This document shows positions 48,269 to 58,949 of a stretch of DNA of 64,000 nucleotides, one piece after another (the first letter of the stretch is position 1; every line of letters starts with the position of its first letter). The notes under the pieces are model-generated. The model saw nothing but the letters and a program-made list of their open reading frames with translations, ran no database searches and was not told the DNA's origin. Origin of the DNA: Lepas anatifera. Taxonomy: Eukaryota > Arthropoda > Thecostraca > Lepadidae. Both the position numbers and the translations under genes were made by a program. Location: NCBI GenBank assembly GCA_034440635.1, contig JAOTON010001713.1, forward strand, positions 62,001 to 126,000, written 5' to 3'.

Positions 48269-48575
48269 TTTTTATAAATTGTGTCCAAGTTGTTTCCAGT
48301 TATGTTTTTCGAGTCGGCCCATCAATCAAGTCATCAAAAAACTTGTCACGAAGACCCCGACCCCACCACCCAACAGAGTAACTCCCACAATGAAGTGTTA
48401 GTTTAGAAGCCAAAGTTTCACGGCCCACAAAGCACAAGGACAGCTCAGGTCACCCTCTCACCCGTCAGTTCCCAGTCGACCTACGTCGGGTAGATATTGA
48501 GCGCCGGAGCGTCTCAGGGGAACCGATCCCAAGCCTGCACACGCACTGCCACTGTACGTTTCTGAGCAGCGCTGC
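48269..48575. repeat. Interspersed repeat, copy 1 (shared with 55031-55340)
   Basis: About 300 bp colinear between the two sites, including ACCCCACCACCC, AACTCCCACAATGAAG, CCCACAAAGCACA and GGGGAACCGATCCCAAGCC. The second copy has a small insertion (GCCGCCTCGCTG). It could be a SINE or MITE body; neither end is decisive. Confidence 0.75.
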
Positions 48576-48779
48576 CGTCCGACGGAAGAAGAGTGTAAGC
48601 CACTTTTGTTTTCTTTTTATATTTTGGTACCATTCGATAGAGAAAGACGAACTGCATCTTCGTATCAAGTGATATAGCGAAATTCGCTCTCACATCAGTC
48701 ACATAATTCAGCTGATGTTTAGCAAAACGGAAAAGCTAGCTCCTGTAATATCTTCCAAATATGACACCCGCTTTTCTCT

Positions 48780-48836
48780 CGTTGGACACCAGAGCGAGCC
48801 GGAGACAAGCGCTCTACAAACTGAGCTAGCGGGGCG
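48780..48836 (-). mobile_element. tRNA-like SINE head remnant
   Basis: In reverse complement it reads GCCGCCCCGCTAGCTCAGTT then TGTAGAGCGC, a box A-like tRNA 5' half. The T-arm is not intact. The copy at 59278-59316 shares this and the adjoining TGTATTC. Confidence 0.6.
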
Positions 48837-48947
48837 GCACTGTATTCGCAATGCAGAACTATACCAATAGGTTCATGACGAACTATTCATTTATCTAAGC
48901 TCTGCTATCTTTTTATTGAAGATACCTTGCTGGAATTGGTTGGTTAT

Positions 48948-49090
48948 TAATTATTCAAGAGTGTCCCACTTTTATGATGGGTTTTGAACTGAAACACATG
49001 TATTGTAGCGTAAACCACTATTGGCACATTTCATATCACCCAAAGTTCCCTGTATAAAATTTGCGCATGCTTTTACGTTCAAAGAAGGGG
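48948..49090. repeat. Solo end of the long-TIR element variant
   Basis: Reads AGTGTCCCACTTTTATGATG then GGGTTTTGAACTGA, matching the reverse complement of 14225-14380 along about 130 bp. Partner end not found. Confidence 0.6.
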
Positions 49091-49563
49091 GCGGCTCACT
49101 ACCTTATTTCAAACCATGAAATAATCCCTTTTTCAGCTGACAGCACATGTTACGTATAGATGTTCACAAATGTCATGGACAAGCAACCTCACACGTCGCA
49201 AGCCGCCGCATCCTGCCAGATTCGCAACCACACGAGATGCTTGGGTCAACTCAGCGTAGTAAGACAAGAGGCGATATTTTTGTTTTCTGCCATTGGAGGC
49301 GGAAACAAAATGTGGTTTCCTGATTTTCAGACCTACTCTTTGCATGTCTTGTCATTTTTAGACCTTCGACAAAGTGTTCTATTCCCTTTTATATGCTGGC
49401 TGCAGCTAAAGTGCTCAAAGTGCGCAAGCCCTCCTCTATGTTTATATCCAAAAACACATGTGAAACTAAGCCAGAAGAATTATTACAAACTGCTTTATTT
49501 ATTTCCGCTCCATCACAGTGAATTGAGTTACGCTGAGATGATTCGGGTCTTTGGGAGGCACTC
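49091..49563. other. No recognised gene
   Basis: A long open frame on the plus strand (49160-49615) reads without family resemblance and overlaps the 3' end of an antisense retrotransposon fragment, so I do not call it. Confidence 0.4.
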
Positions 49564-50156
49564 TCAGGTGCCTGTCTCACCCGGCTGTGTTGCAATCGAT
49601 CTAATCAACAAGTAAGTGACCAAGTTGGGGGTTTCATACAAAAACCCCATCCAATGCTTATCGATAGAAGTCTTGAAGACATTGGTGCTCGGTGCCTCTA
49701 CTGCCCAAGCAGGAAGGCTGTTCCAGTCCTTGACGGTACGGACAGCGAAGTGGTTCCTCCGGACTCTGGAGACAGCCCGAGGTTTGGCGACCTTGAATGG
49801 CAGTCCTCTCGTGGTTGAAATCGGTGGAGCCTGAAATAACTCTTCTTTACGTACTCGGAGACTTCCGTGCATCGGCTTGTGCATTAGGACCATGTCTCCC
49901 TTCGCCTTCTGTACAGCAGTGATGGAAGAGGTCAGCTCAGACTTTCTGAGAAGTCCGGGTTTTGTGGTTGCGGCGCAAGTTTCGTTGCCTTTCGCTGCAC
50001 TCTTTCGATTAGCAGCTGATCGGTCTTGTTGAAAGGGCTCCAGATAGCATTTGCATATTCAAGGTGGGGCCTGACTAGGGCCTCGTACACCAGAGGCAGT
50101 GTGCAGTTGTCACGAATTTGCCTAGTTTGCATCCACGATTCGAGGAGGCACACCAA
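49564..50156 (-). pseudogene. Non-LTR retrotransposon RT C-terminus (CR1/Jockey-like), frameshifted
   Basis: The minus strand encodes LVRPHLEYANAIWSPF then LLIERVQRKATKL, the thumb region of CR1/Jockey-group reverse transcriptases. After a +1/-1 frameshift near 49940 it continues GDMVLMHK, then RNHFAVRTVKDWNSLPAWAV and DKHW, the hallmark C-terminus of these proteins. The catalytic core is absent, so the copy is 5'-truncated as well as frameshifted. Not functional. Confidence 0.9.
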
Positions 50157-50410
50157 TTAACATCATACACTTTCGGCAACGTTATTTGACTGTAATTCAT
50201 TCCAATTTAGACGAAGAACTAGTTTACACGGGAATCTCAAAAGGAAAAAAATTAACAATATTCCTATCGAAACACTTTGCCCGTTGATCTTCTTCTTTTT
50301 GTTCCACGTAAACTGGACATAACTAAGCCGTTCATGTATCGCCACTGGACTTGCTGTGCGCTTTCGTCGCAACTTTATCAGAGAAAAACCATGAGCCACT
50401 CAGAAAAGCT
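50157..50410. other. No recognised feature
   Basis: Short spacer between the retrotransposon fragment and a TTAA element. Confidence 0.4.
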
Positions 50411-51391
50411 TTACACGAGCCCCGCTAGGTCTCTGACATGACACGGCCCACTGGGTGGCGCATTTCGCCCCCCCAACCAGTATCTCATTTTCCGAAAGCC
50501 AAAGAAAGCAAAAAAATTACGGACGGCGTTCGAAGGCTCTTGACGAGACGAAGATAAATTATTTGCCGTCAGCATCGGTCAAAGAAGGTTCCGTAGGCTT
50601 ACAACAGGGCAGTGTATGTTTTCCCCCTAGATTTTTACTCAGCGAAGCTAGAGTAAATATGTATGCATCATTGGATTGCTCTCATCGCGGCGAATTGAAT
50701 GATGCATAATATGACTTTGCTAGGTCAAATTATAAAAATGACCCGACATCGAGCTAGGTCAGAGTCACAGGGTGACCTGGTATGGTCATGGTGCATATAA
50801 ATCGACTCCCCGTGAAAATGTAAGCACACTGCAAGCCAAATAGAAGCTTTATGTCAATTCAGTGAGAAATTATTGGCAAAACAATCACTGCATGCTCATG
50901 TGACCTGACATGCCCTTTGAGAGGTCAGATGGTCTAAAACTCAGCTTTTGGTAAGAATACACGTTTTAGGGATTTTCAGCTTTATCTATCCAGTATATAC
51001 TGAAAACGAGCCCTTCCTATTTTTCACCATGGACTTATAATGGGGTGATAAAAAATTGGCCCCACCTTAGGTTAACAATATCTAAATTCCGAGATAACAG
51101 ATTTGTAGACCCTAATGACCTCATCATATTGCAAAAGTTTCAAACTGATAGGTTGGCTGATGTTCCTTAGCCACCGCTTCCAACTTGTGATTTTAGGTCT
51201 TGAGGTCGGGTCGCTCGACCTACAATAGCTCCTTGACCTGACATGACCTGACCTAAAAAATGGTCAGATGTGTAGAATTAATCAGGGATAAGGTAATGTA
51301 AGTTTCATTGCTCTGCATCTCTTCGTTTTTGCGCTATCTGGTGAAACCTTGGAGGGAGCCAATTTCGCCCACCCAGCGGGACGCGTGTTAA
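50411..51391 (+). mobile_element. TTAA element, subfamily B, copy 2
   Basis: The left flank has decayed to TTAC then ACGAGCCCCGCTAGG; the right end is CCAGCGGGACGCGTGTTAA (TTAA at 51388-51391). Aligns along its length with 46430-47456. More substitutions than copy 1. Confidence 0.87.
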
Positions 51392-51550
51392 ATTAATCTT
51401 TAGATGTCATCTTGAAACAAAAGCACCCTTTTAGTCATCGCCAGTAAAGGTGTTTCATTGGTATTAAACTTCAAAATACACTGAAATCGCAAAATTCAAC
51501 CCCCTACATACTTTTAGAAAGTACTGCACAAAAGATGTTCAACAACAATC

Positions 51551-53323
51551 TTAACCCTGGCCCCGGTAGGTGTTTGAACACCCCTCCTCGGGTTTTCCGG
51601 CGGCGCAGAGCGTCGTCATAACACCTTATCCTTGATCAATTCTGCAACTTCCTCCAAAACTTTAAGGTTGGGTCATCTCAGGTCAGGTCGACAGTGCAGG
51701 TCAAGTGACCTCACCTCCAAAAATGTTTAAGGTGGCATGAGTAAAGAAATGCGTAAATCTATCGGATTGAAACTTATACCACATAATGGCCCACCGAGTG
51801 CTACAACATATACTCCAGGTTTTCCATATCGATGAGCTAAGGTCAAGTACCGACCATGACCTCTCCATACGAAATACAAGGGAAAACAAAGTGGGCTGTA
51901 TTTGTGTAGATACAGCTGAGAATACTTTCATATTCTCCAAATCGTAGTATCCTGGGCCCCTTTTCAGGTTCAGGTTGTAATTTTGACCTGTGACCTCTGA
52001 GAGGTCATCAGGGGCTATTTACGCAGTTTTCAGACTTGATCAATAACTTTGCATGAAATGGTGAAAAATCTTTTATTTTGATAGCATTGTGTTCGAATTA
52101 CTTTTGCGAGTCGATTGATATGCATATGGACTATGCTAGGTTAACAAGCGCATTGACGGGGGCGGGTACCCGCCCCTCGGGTTTTTCGGTGACAGCATAA
52201 AAATGGCGGCGGGTAGTGCCGCCGTACTTGGCATACCTTTTCTTTCATCATTTTTACAACTTTTTTCAGAATTTTAATGTCAGGTCATCTCAGGTCAGGT
52301 CACCAGTACAAGTCAAGTGACATGACCACAAAAAAGTTTAAGATAGCCGAAGTAGGAACAGGGTGAGCTTATCCGATTGAAACTCATTCACATAATGAAC
52401 CCACCGAGTTCTCTAAAATATGTTCCGGTATTTTTTATATCGATGACCTAAGGTCAGGTACGAGCCATGACCTCTCCATTAGAAATAAATGGAAAAAATG
52501 GATTTAACTGAATAACTAAGTTACAGATGGTGATAGAGCGTTTATTTTAGCTGCATTAGACTCGCCTTGTCACTGCAGTTCTAATGGTATGCATTTTATC
52601 GATTTTGACCTTGACCTGACCTCAGGTGAGGTCAAATCCTTGATTTGACCTAGCAAGGTCATATTATATATCATTCGATTCGGCTTGCTGCGAGGATTCA
52701 GGTCGTTCGAGTTGTTTTGCTCTATATTTACTTGTTCAGATGTAATGACCGAAAAACTTCAGTTAAATGTTATCCCTATGACGGCATGTCTTGATCTGAC
52801 AAAATGGTTCAAATATTTTCGATGGAGAAGTCGATAGGCTACCCAAAGCCGTTTACGGTTATTCGCTACCTAGCGTGGTTCTCGAGATCTTAAGGGGTAC
52901 CCGCCACCCCCCGTCAAAACGAAGGTGGCTCAGACCCCGTCAATGCGCGTGTTAAAAAATGACCTTGACCAGACCTGAGGTCAGGCCATTTTTTTACCTA
53001 GTATGGTCATATTCTACATCATTCGATTTGCCGTGACAAGAGGAAGCGAATGGTGTCCAAAACATCATTCTAACTCAACTCTGTCAGACGCTAAAGCCCA
53101 AAAACTTTACTCAAAATCCCACTTTCCTTGACCTGTCATGACCTCAATATTGACCTGAGCCAAAAAGTGACTGATATAGTTCCCTCATGAATTTGTATGA
53201 GCTATCCAGCAGCGTTCGCGTTTTTTTCGCTATCCCGCATAAGAGCCCAGTTCGAAGGGGGGTGTTCAAACATCCCCCCACCAGGACAAAGTAGGCTCGG
53301 AGGTCCATCGGGGCGCGGGTTAA
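51551..53323 (+). mobile_element. TTAA element, subfamily C, interrupted by a D element
   Basis: TTAA at 51551-51554 and 53320-53323. Ends CCCTGGCCCCGGTAGG and CATCGGGGCGCGGG. Subterminal GTGTTTGAACACCCC near the left and GGTGTTCAAACATCCCC near the right mirror each other. The D element at 52141-52955 splits it. Removing that leaves about 960 bp colinear with the C element at 24915-26772. Confidence 0.9.
52141..52955 (+). mobile_element. TTAA element, subfamily D, copy 5, with empty site in the window
   Basis: The host C element reads GACTATGCTAGG before it and AAAATGACCTTGACC after its second TTAA. The other C copy at about 26372 reads GACTATGCTAGATTAAAAAG, the empty site. This demonstrates precise TTAA targeting. 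Orientation is opposite to 25019-25870: the GGGTACCCGCCCCTCGGG side is on the left. The TGACCTGACCTCAGGTGAGG core is present near 52612. Confidence 0.94.
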
Positions 53324-53569
53324 CACGCACTGTGGAGGGGTTCTAAATCTTTCAAAGGTGGGCGGAGAACCGTTCGCAGCCGGGAAACGCTCCTTGGCTA
53401 AATTTGAGAAAATTCATGAGCACATCAATAAGTGGAGGAATTTTGAAAATCGATCAAAAATAGTTTGACTTATAGGGTTTCAAATCCATCATTTCCAGCC
53501 CAAAGGCCGCTACAGTTACATTATTGGGAATATCATTATTGGGAATAGTTACATTATGGGAATAATCAC
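53324..53569. other. Short unassigned spacer
   Basis: Contains GGAGAACCGTTCGCAGCC, which resembles GGAGAAACCTTCGCAGCC at about 43110, so a shared repeat is likely. ATTATTGGGAAT is locally repeated just before the retrotransposon. Confidence 0.4.
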
Positions 53570-54631
53570 AAACTCCTGATCTACAAACTCCGAAATCCCT
53601 ATCATTTGAAAGATTCAGCCCTAAATTGGTTTATCTCGTATCTCTCCGACCGCCGCCAGAGGGTCGTTCTTAATGGAAAAACCTCAGAGTGGAAAAACGT
53701 CAGCTCAGGGGTGCCTGAAGGCTCTCTAAATGCTCCTCTCCTGTTCGCAGTCTTCATCAACGATCTTCCGGCTGAAATTGAGTCTAGTTGTCTCCTTTAT
53801 GCAGATGATGCCAAAATTTTTCGAACAATCAAGCAGCCATCTGACGGACTCTTGCTGCAGAGGGACCTGAGCCACCTGCATCAGTGGTCCGTCAGATGGG
53901 GTCTAAAACTTAACCCATCCAAATGTAAAAACATTACGTTGACCCTCAGGCGGACACCGGTCCAGACAACGTACTACATCGGAAACACTCGCCTAGAATC
54001 TGTTGAAGAAATCCGTGACTTAGGAATAATCATTGACTCAAAACTGAATTTCTCATCCCACGTTTCTGGCATAACACGACAGGCCAACAAATCACTAGGA
54101 CTGCTAATTCGATCTTTTCAAACTGGCCTGCGCTCAACAAATTTCAACACCAAAACACTGCTCACAACATATAACGCGAACGTTCGGTCTGTTTTGGAGT
54201 ACGGTAGTGTAGTCTGGGCTGGTGTAGCCAAATCCCATGCCGAACGGGTCGAGCGGGTACAACACAAATTCTTGATGTGGCTAACTTCTCATACTTCTCA
54301 GTCTTGCGGCACTTTGAATTACCATTCACTTCTTCGGCATTTCGGCGTCCAGTCTCTTGCTGCAAGGAGAGTTCAACACGATCTCCTGTTTCTGAAAGCA
54401 ATATTTTCCTCAAAAATTTCCTCTCAAACTCTTCTGAACTGTTTTGGCCTTCATGTTCCACCCCGCCCGACCCGCAACCTGCGACTTTTCGCCGAGCCAC
54501 GCGGCCGTGTAAACACGGTTGCCTCGGGGTTTCTGTGCCGGATATCAAAATCTGCTAATAGGTTTTTGACCATGATCAACTCCGATTTTTTTGTTGATAC
54601 CTATGGTATTTTTAGAGCTCGCGTTGTGTAG
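53570..54631 (+). pseudogene. Non-LTR retrotransposon reverse transcriptase, 5'-truncated
   Basis: An open frame from at least 53570 encodes the C-terminal half of a Jockey/CR1-group RT. In order: LKDSALNWFISYLSDRRQRV; GVPEGSLNAPLLFAVFINDL (usual form GVPQGS..GP, here Glu and Asn-Ala); the catalytic box LLYADDAKIF; WGLKLNPSKCK; LGIIIDSKLNF; and the thumb VLEYGSVVWAG with ERVERVQHKF. No in-frame stop for about 350 codons, so this copy is fairly young. The endonuclease and the first RT motifs are missing. There is no ATG at the open-frame start, consistent with 5' truncation on insertion. Confidence 0.95.
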
Positions 54632-54945
54632 TATATAAGGGACCTAAGAGTGTGAGGTCACCAAGGTATATGTGCACCAAATATATGAAGAGGGAATGAG
54701 CTCAAACTATTTTAATAACTTTATTTTTACAGCACCCATTTTACTCATTTGTATGTTTTTAGCACTAGGATGTTTCGGACATGTTTATGTGTTTGTGTTA
54801 GTTTTTGGTGAATGTTTATGTGTTTGTGTTAGTTTTTGGTGAGAGAGTTGTTTACCTGAGAGAGTTGTAATACCTGACTTCACCTGTTAGTGGGCATCAG
54901 CCTGTTGGTGATCATGTTTAATAAACAAATAAACAAATATTTCGT
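54632..54945 (+). mobile_element. 3' UTR and tail of the non-LTR retrotransposon
   Basis: After the stop come about 300 bases of T-rich sequence with a near-duplicate (ATGTTTATGTGTTTGTGTTAG twice, 54780-54840). It ends in a simple-repeat tail, AATAAACAAATAAACAAAT, typical of non-LTR elements that terminate in a short tandem repeat rather than poly(A). Confidence 0.8.
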
Positions 54946-55030
54946 ATTGGTATATCATAGGTCGGTGACATTGAGCTTCCAGAATACATCGTGTGGGACC
55001 TTCCCTCTATGATCTTAGTCTGCTTTCTTT

Positions 55031-55340
55031 TTTATATAAATTTTGTCCAAGTTGTTCTCAGTTCGACAGCTCGAGCCGGAGTCTCAGTAAAGTCATCAAG
55101 GGACTTGTCACGGAGACCCGACCCCACCACCCGAACGAACAACTCCCACAATGAAGGGTTGATTTAGAAGCCAAAGTTTAACGTCCCACAAAGCACAGGG
55201 ACGGCCGCCTCGCTGAGGTCACCCTCTCACCAGTCAGTTGCCAGCCGACCTGTACGTCGGGTAAACTATTGAGCGCCGGAGGGTCTCAGGGGAACCGATC
55301 CCAAGCCTGAACATGCACTGCCACTGCATGCTTCTGAGCA
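55031..55340. repeat. Interspersed repeat, copy 2 (shared with 48269-48575)
   Basis: Colinear with the copy at 48 kb, starting TTTTGTCCAAGTTGTT and ending in TTCTGAGCAGCGGGCC. Confidence 0.75.
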
Positions 55341-56503
55341 GCGGGCCGGAGCCCAACCAGGCCATTTTTTAACATGTTAACTGGGGGCATTTGCCCCCCC
55401 CCAGTCGGCCGAAATGCCCCCCAGTGCCCGGAAATTGCCCCCCAGTGAAACGGTTTCTGATAGACAAGAGATGCTTTAAAAATGAACAAACGCAAACTCG
55501 CCTAACGAAAACAAGAAAACACCGCCTAATAATAATGATTTTGTTTTATTGCTCGTCCCAAATTGACAGTCCAAAATTGTGTCAACATATTTCCACCAGT
55601 AGCTATCTACTCCATCGTGCAAAAATGAAACAAAGTGCGTAGTTGCGGGAAATCCCGGCAAAGCAGCCCCAACTAATCCCAAACGCTGGAGATAGCCCAC
55701 AACCAATCAAACATCATGTTCCATCTCCGTCCGGAAGCCCACGTCCCAGCCAGAACCGTGGGATTGCATGATGCTCTCATGGGCACCATATCACCTATGA
55801 TGTCAGCGCCCCCTAAACCCCAACTATGATGATGACGACGATGCTCTCATTTCATACGTGGCCAGTGGTGAGTTGTCAGCGCTCGTTCGTGGATTAGGCG
55901 GGACACGGTGTAGCCAAAGCGCGTCAGACTGGTTGCTGGTGTGTCGATGTGAAGTGCTAAGCCTATTTATTTATTATTGTGGTGGGAGCACACGTAAACT
56001 CTATAGTGAGATTACTGCATTCATTCTTTTTCTGTAAAGTTGATAAGTTGTTACTTGGCCTTTCTCACCGATTCATTGATGTTGAAAATTGGGATAAATT
56101 ACATATTCGGCCACACTCCTTCGTTAGAATCATCAAACTGGCCCCCGATAAACATTTCCAACAGGGAGAGAGTAAGAGACGCCATATGACCCTGACAGAT
56201 GGTCCGTCGATAACCCCCAAAAATTATTAACTGGTTTTTGCACGACATTCCCAATATGATTTTGACAGCAACATCCAGACATCATAGTAGGTATGTATGC
56301 ACATAAAAGCTTGTCTCAATTTAGGCTATAAACCACTTGCGTTCGATATTTTAGGAATTTACTTGCCTTGCCACAATCATTAAGAAAAATAAGAAAATAG
56401 TTTGTCGCCAAACATCTCACTATTTCTTTTTATTGTCGTGTTTGGCCCAGCGATTTTTCCTGTTGGTCCTTTCTTGGAATCTGGCCTTTTTGGCCCTTTT
56501 TCT
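55341..56503. other. No recognised gene
   Basis: A C-rich stretch at 55385-55445 repeats GCCCCCCAGTG three times. The rest is unassigned. Confidence 0.4.
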
Positions 56504-57394
56504 AGTAGGGGAGAGGGTGGTAAGACGGGCATAGTTGTGTTTGAGACTGTGTGTCTCACTCACTTTTCATATAACGGTGATCAGATTTCGCAAAAAGCTT
56601 CAGCAAACATTTATTTGACCCTGGGCTTAAACATGCTAAGATCCGTACTTATTCCTTTGAGCAGTAACGTTTACCGTAGAATGCTGCAAAAGTCCGTCTT
56701 ACCCCAACAGGTGGGGTAAGACGGGCTTTTGAAAATAGTTCATCATATGCTATAAATTTTTGACAAAAACCATAACATATGGAGCAGAAATGAGGCCTGA
56801 AACATTTTGCAAGGCATTGTTTCGATAACACAACCGGCAGACAATTATGTTGCGGAAATTCCATGAAATGATAATTTTTTCAGTGGATTCAAACAATCAA
56901 TAATTTACAGCTCCTAACTAGGTTTGCAGGACCTTCTGGGACTGATTCCTTTTATTCATGTAAAAACAGCAGCGATAAATATTATATACTTTATGGTAAT
57001 GTAATATTTCCTTTCGTGACCGTCTTGCCCCATATCAATATTCTAGAAAATTTCATTGTTGGCGATCATCATGCAAGAATAACATAAAACTTCAATCACC
57101 TAATACATGCTAACGCTCTTCCCTGATAGATTTTGCATATTTGACTTTCAAAATATGAACAGACACTGACAGAACGCTAGAAAAAACTACTAACAATGGT
57201 AGATTGAGCCATCAATATTGTTTTTCAAAAATTTTGGAAAAACGATAGAGGTTAGGAATTCTTTTTTGGCTCATAATCAGGCATCCAAACACACACTTTT
57301 GCAAGTAATGGGATATCAATACCATTGCTGGTTTGGTCCACAGAGCCTGTGCCCGTCTTACCTACCATGCCGGTCTTACCACACTCTCACCCTA
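56504..57394. mobile_element. DNA element with GGTAAGACGGGC-type inverted ends
   Basis: The left end (from about 56504) reads GGGGAGAGGGTGGTAAGACG. The right end, in reverse complement, reads GGGTGAGAGTGTGGTAAGAC. A second internal hairpin, CCGTCTTACCCC facing GGGGTAAGACGGGC, lies at 56692-56727, and CGTCTTGCCCC occurs at about 57022. No transposase frame. Termini containing GTAAGACGGG are widespread in animal MITEs; I do not assign the superfamily. Confidence 0.7.
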
Positions 57395-57921
57395 GCTGGC
57401 ATCTATGTTATTTAGGGTTTGTCCCTTGTATAAATATGGCTTCTTTTGACCTTTTCTGCTTTTGAAAAGATGTTCCGACACCAAAAAATAAAAAGAACAG
57501 CAGAAAAAATAGTAAGTTGGTGAGAGAGAGGGACAGAACTTTGTAAAAAATACGATCCACAAAAATGACGGCCACCGAAAACCGGATGCAAGGCATGCGA
57601 TACTATAGGCGCCCTTTGGGTGAAAAGTTGCTGTCAAAGTGCATCCTTTGAGGCTCCGTGGTCTCCCAATTATCAAAATCCTAGATCCACCACTGTTCAA
57701 GAGAAAAAATTCACAGTTGGAAAAACATGAAAAATATTAAATGTTAGCGGGGAGTGTTGTGGACAAGACAATTGATTATGCTAAAACATTTTCTGGCTCT
57801 GTGGACAAAAATCATTTGATGGCCTCGCGGATTTGGAAGGGCACTCCTGGCTTCCTGTTAAATGGGTAGTGTGCTAAAAAAAGACTGCGTCAAGTCAATA
57901 TCAAACCGTTAACAATTAGTT
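57395..57921. other. No recognised gene
   Basis: A GATCCACCACTG sequence at about 57684 resembles a hAT MITE end. Otherwise unassigned. Confidence 0.35.
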
Positions 57922-58949
57922 TTAACCCTCACCCCACCGGGGGCATCGATGACCCCCCTAAGGTTTTTTCCGGGATAGCACAAACACGACGAAGCACAGC
58001 ACCGCGGTTGAGAGCTCTACCTCTTACTGCATCATTTTCCCACCATCCCTGAAATTTTTTCCCCGGGTCACCCAAGGTCCGGTCACCAGGCGAGGTCAAC
58101 CAAGGTCACCTCACTTCAACTTTAGAGCTCTGTAAGAGCTACATTTCGAAATCGATCGATTTGAAACTTCCTACACTTCATGACCGCTCCAGGGTCTACA
58201 AGGTGCATATCCGGGATTTTTCGATTTCGTGACCTGAGGTCATGTCACGAGGTGACCTCTCCCATTGACAAAGCATGGGAAAAAGCTGTATTATGATCTA
58301 AAAGTCACAAAAACGATTGAAAATGCTCGGCTTCGTTCGAAAAGCGTTCTTGGACACCCTTTCACGGATTCCAGGGGCCATATTTGCCCTTTGACCTTTT
58401 CAAGGTCATCCAAGGTCACCAGGAGTCAAAAGCAGTATTTTGACAATAACTTTTGACCTATATAAGCTAGAGCGCTGAATCAAACACCATCGTGTATGTC
58501 TCGTCACTGGCTTTCGTTTGATATACAACAAGGTCACTTTCTGAACTTTCGTGACCTCAGGTCATCTTAGGTCACGAGGTGACCTCTGGAGGTTAAACCA
58601 CTGGCGGGAGGTCATTACGTTCCACATAGCAGGAAAAGGTCTGACATTTCCTATCCAATGTACTTTACCACATCTCAATAGCTCTAATGGCACAAGAGTT
58701 ATGCCCAGTTTGCTTAAGCATTGCATATTTGAGTGAAAATAGCCGATCTTGACCTAATTTGACCTCTGGAGGTCAAACCATTGACCTGAGCGCTAAAACA
58801 TGCGAAGTAATTTCTTACTAAATTCACGCGAGCTTTCTAATGCACTTTGCAGATTTGCGCTAACGTTCATACTTTCGGAGTTAGAGGGGGGCATCGATGG
58901 CCCCGGTGGGCCGAAGGTGGCGCCGGACCCCCATTGGGGCGCGGGTTAA
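57922..58949 (+). mobile_element. TTAA element, subfamily A, copy 4
   Basis: TTAA at 57922-57925 and 58946-58949. Ends CCCTCACCCCACCGGGGG and CATTGGGGCGCGGG. By hand count, the interior 58096-58790 has 19 exact AGGTCA or TGACCT hexamers in about 695 bp, against well under one expected by chance. Arrangements include AGGTCA-ACCA-AGGTCA, AGGTCA-TCCA-AGGTCA, TGACCT-G-AGGTCA and TGACCT-CTGG-AGGTCA. No coding capacity. Confidence 0.93.

Noticed and set aside
49160..49615. 151-codon plus-strand frame
   Set aside because: Partly antisense to the RT fragment and without family resemblance.
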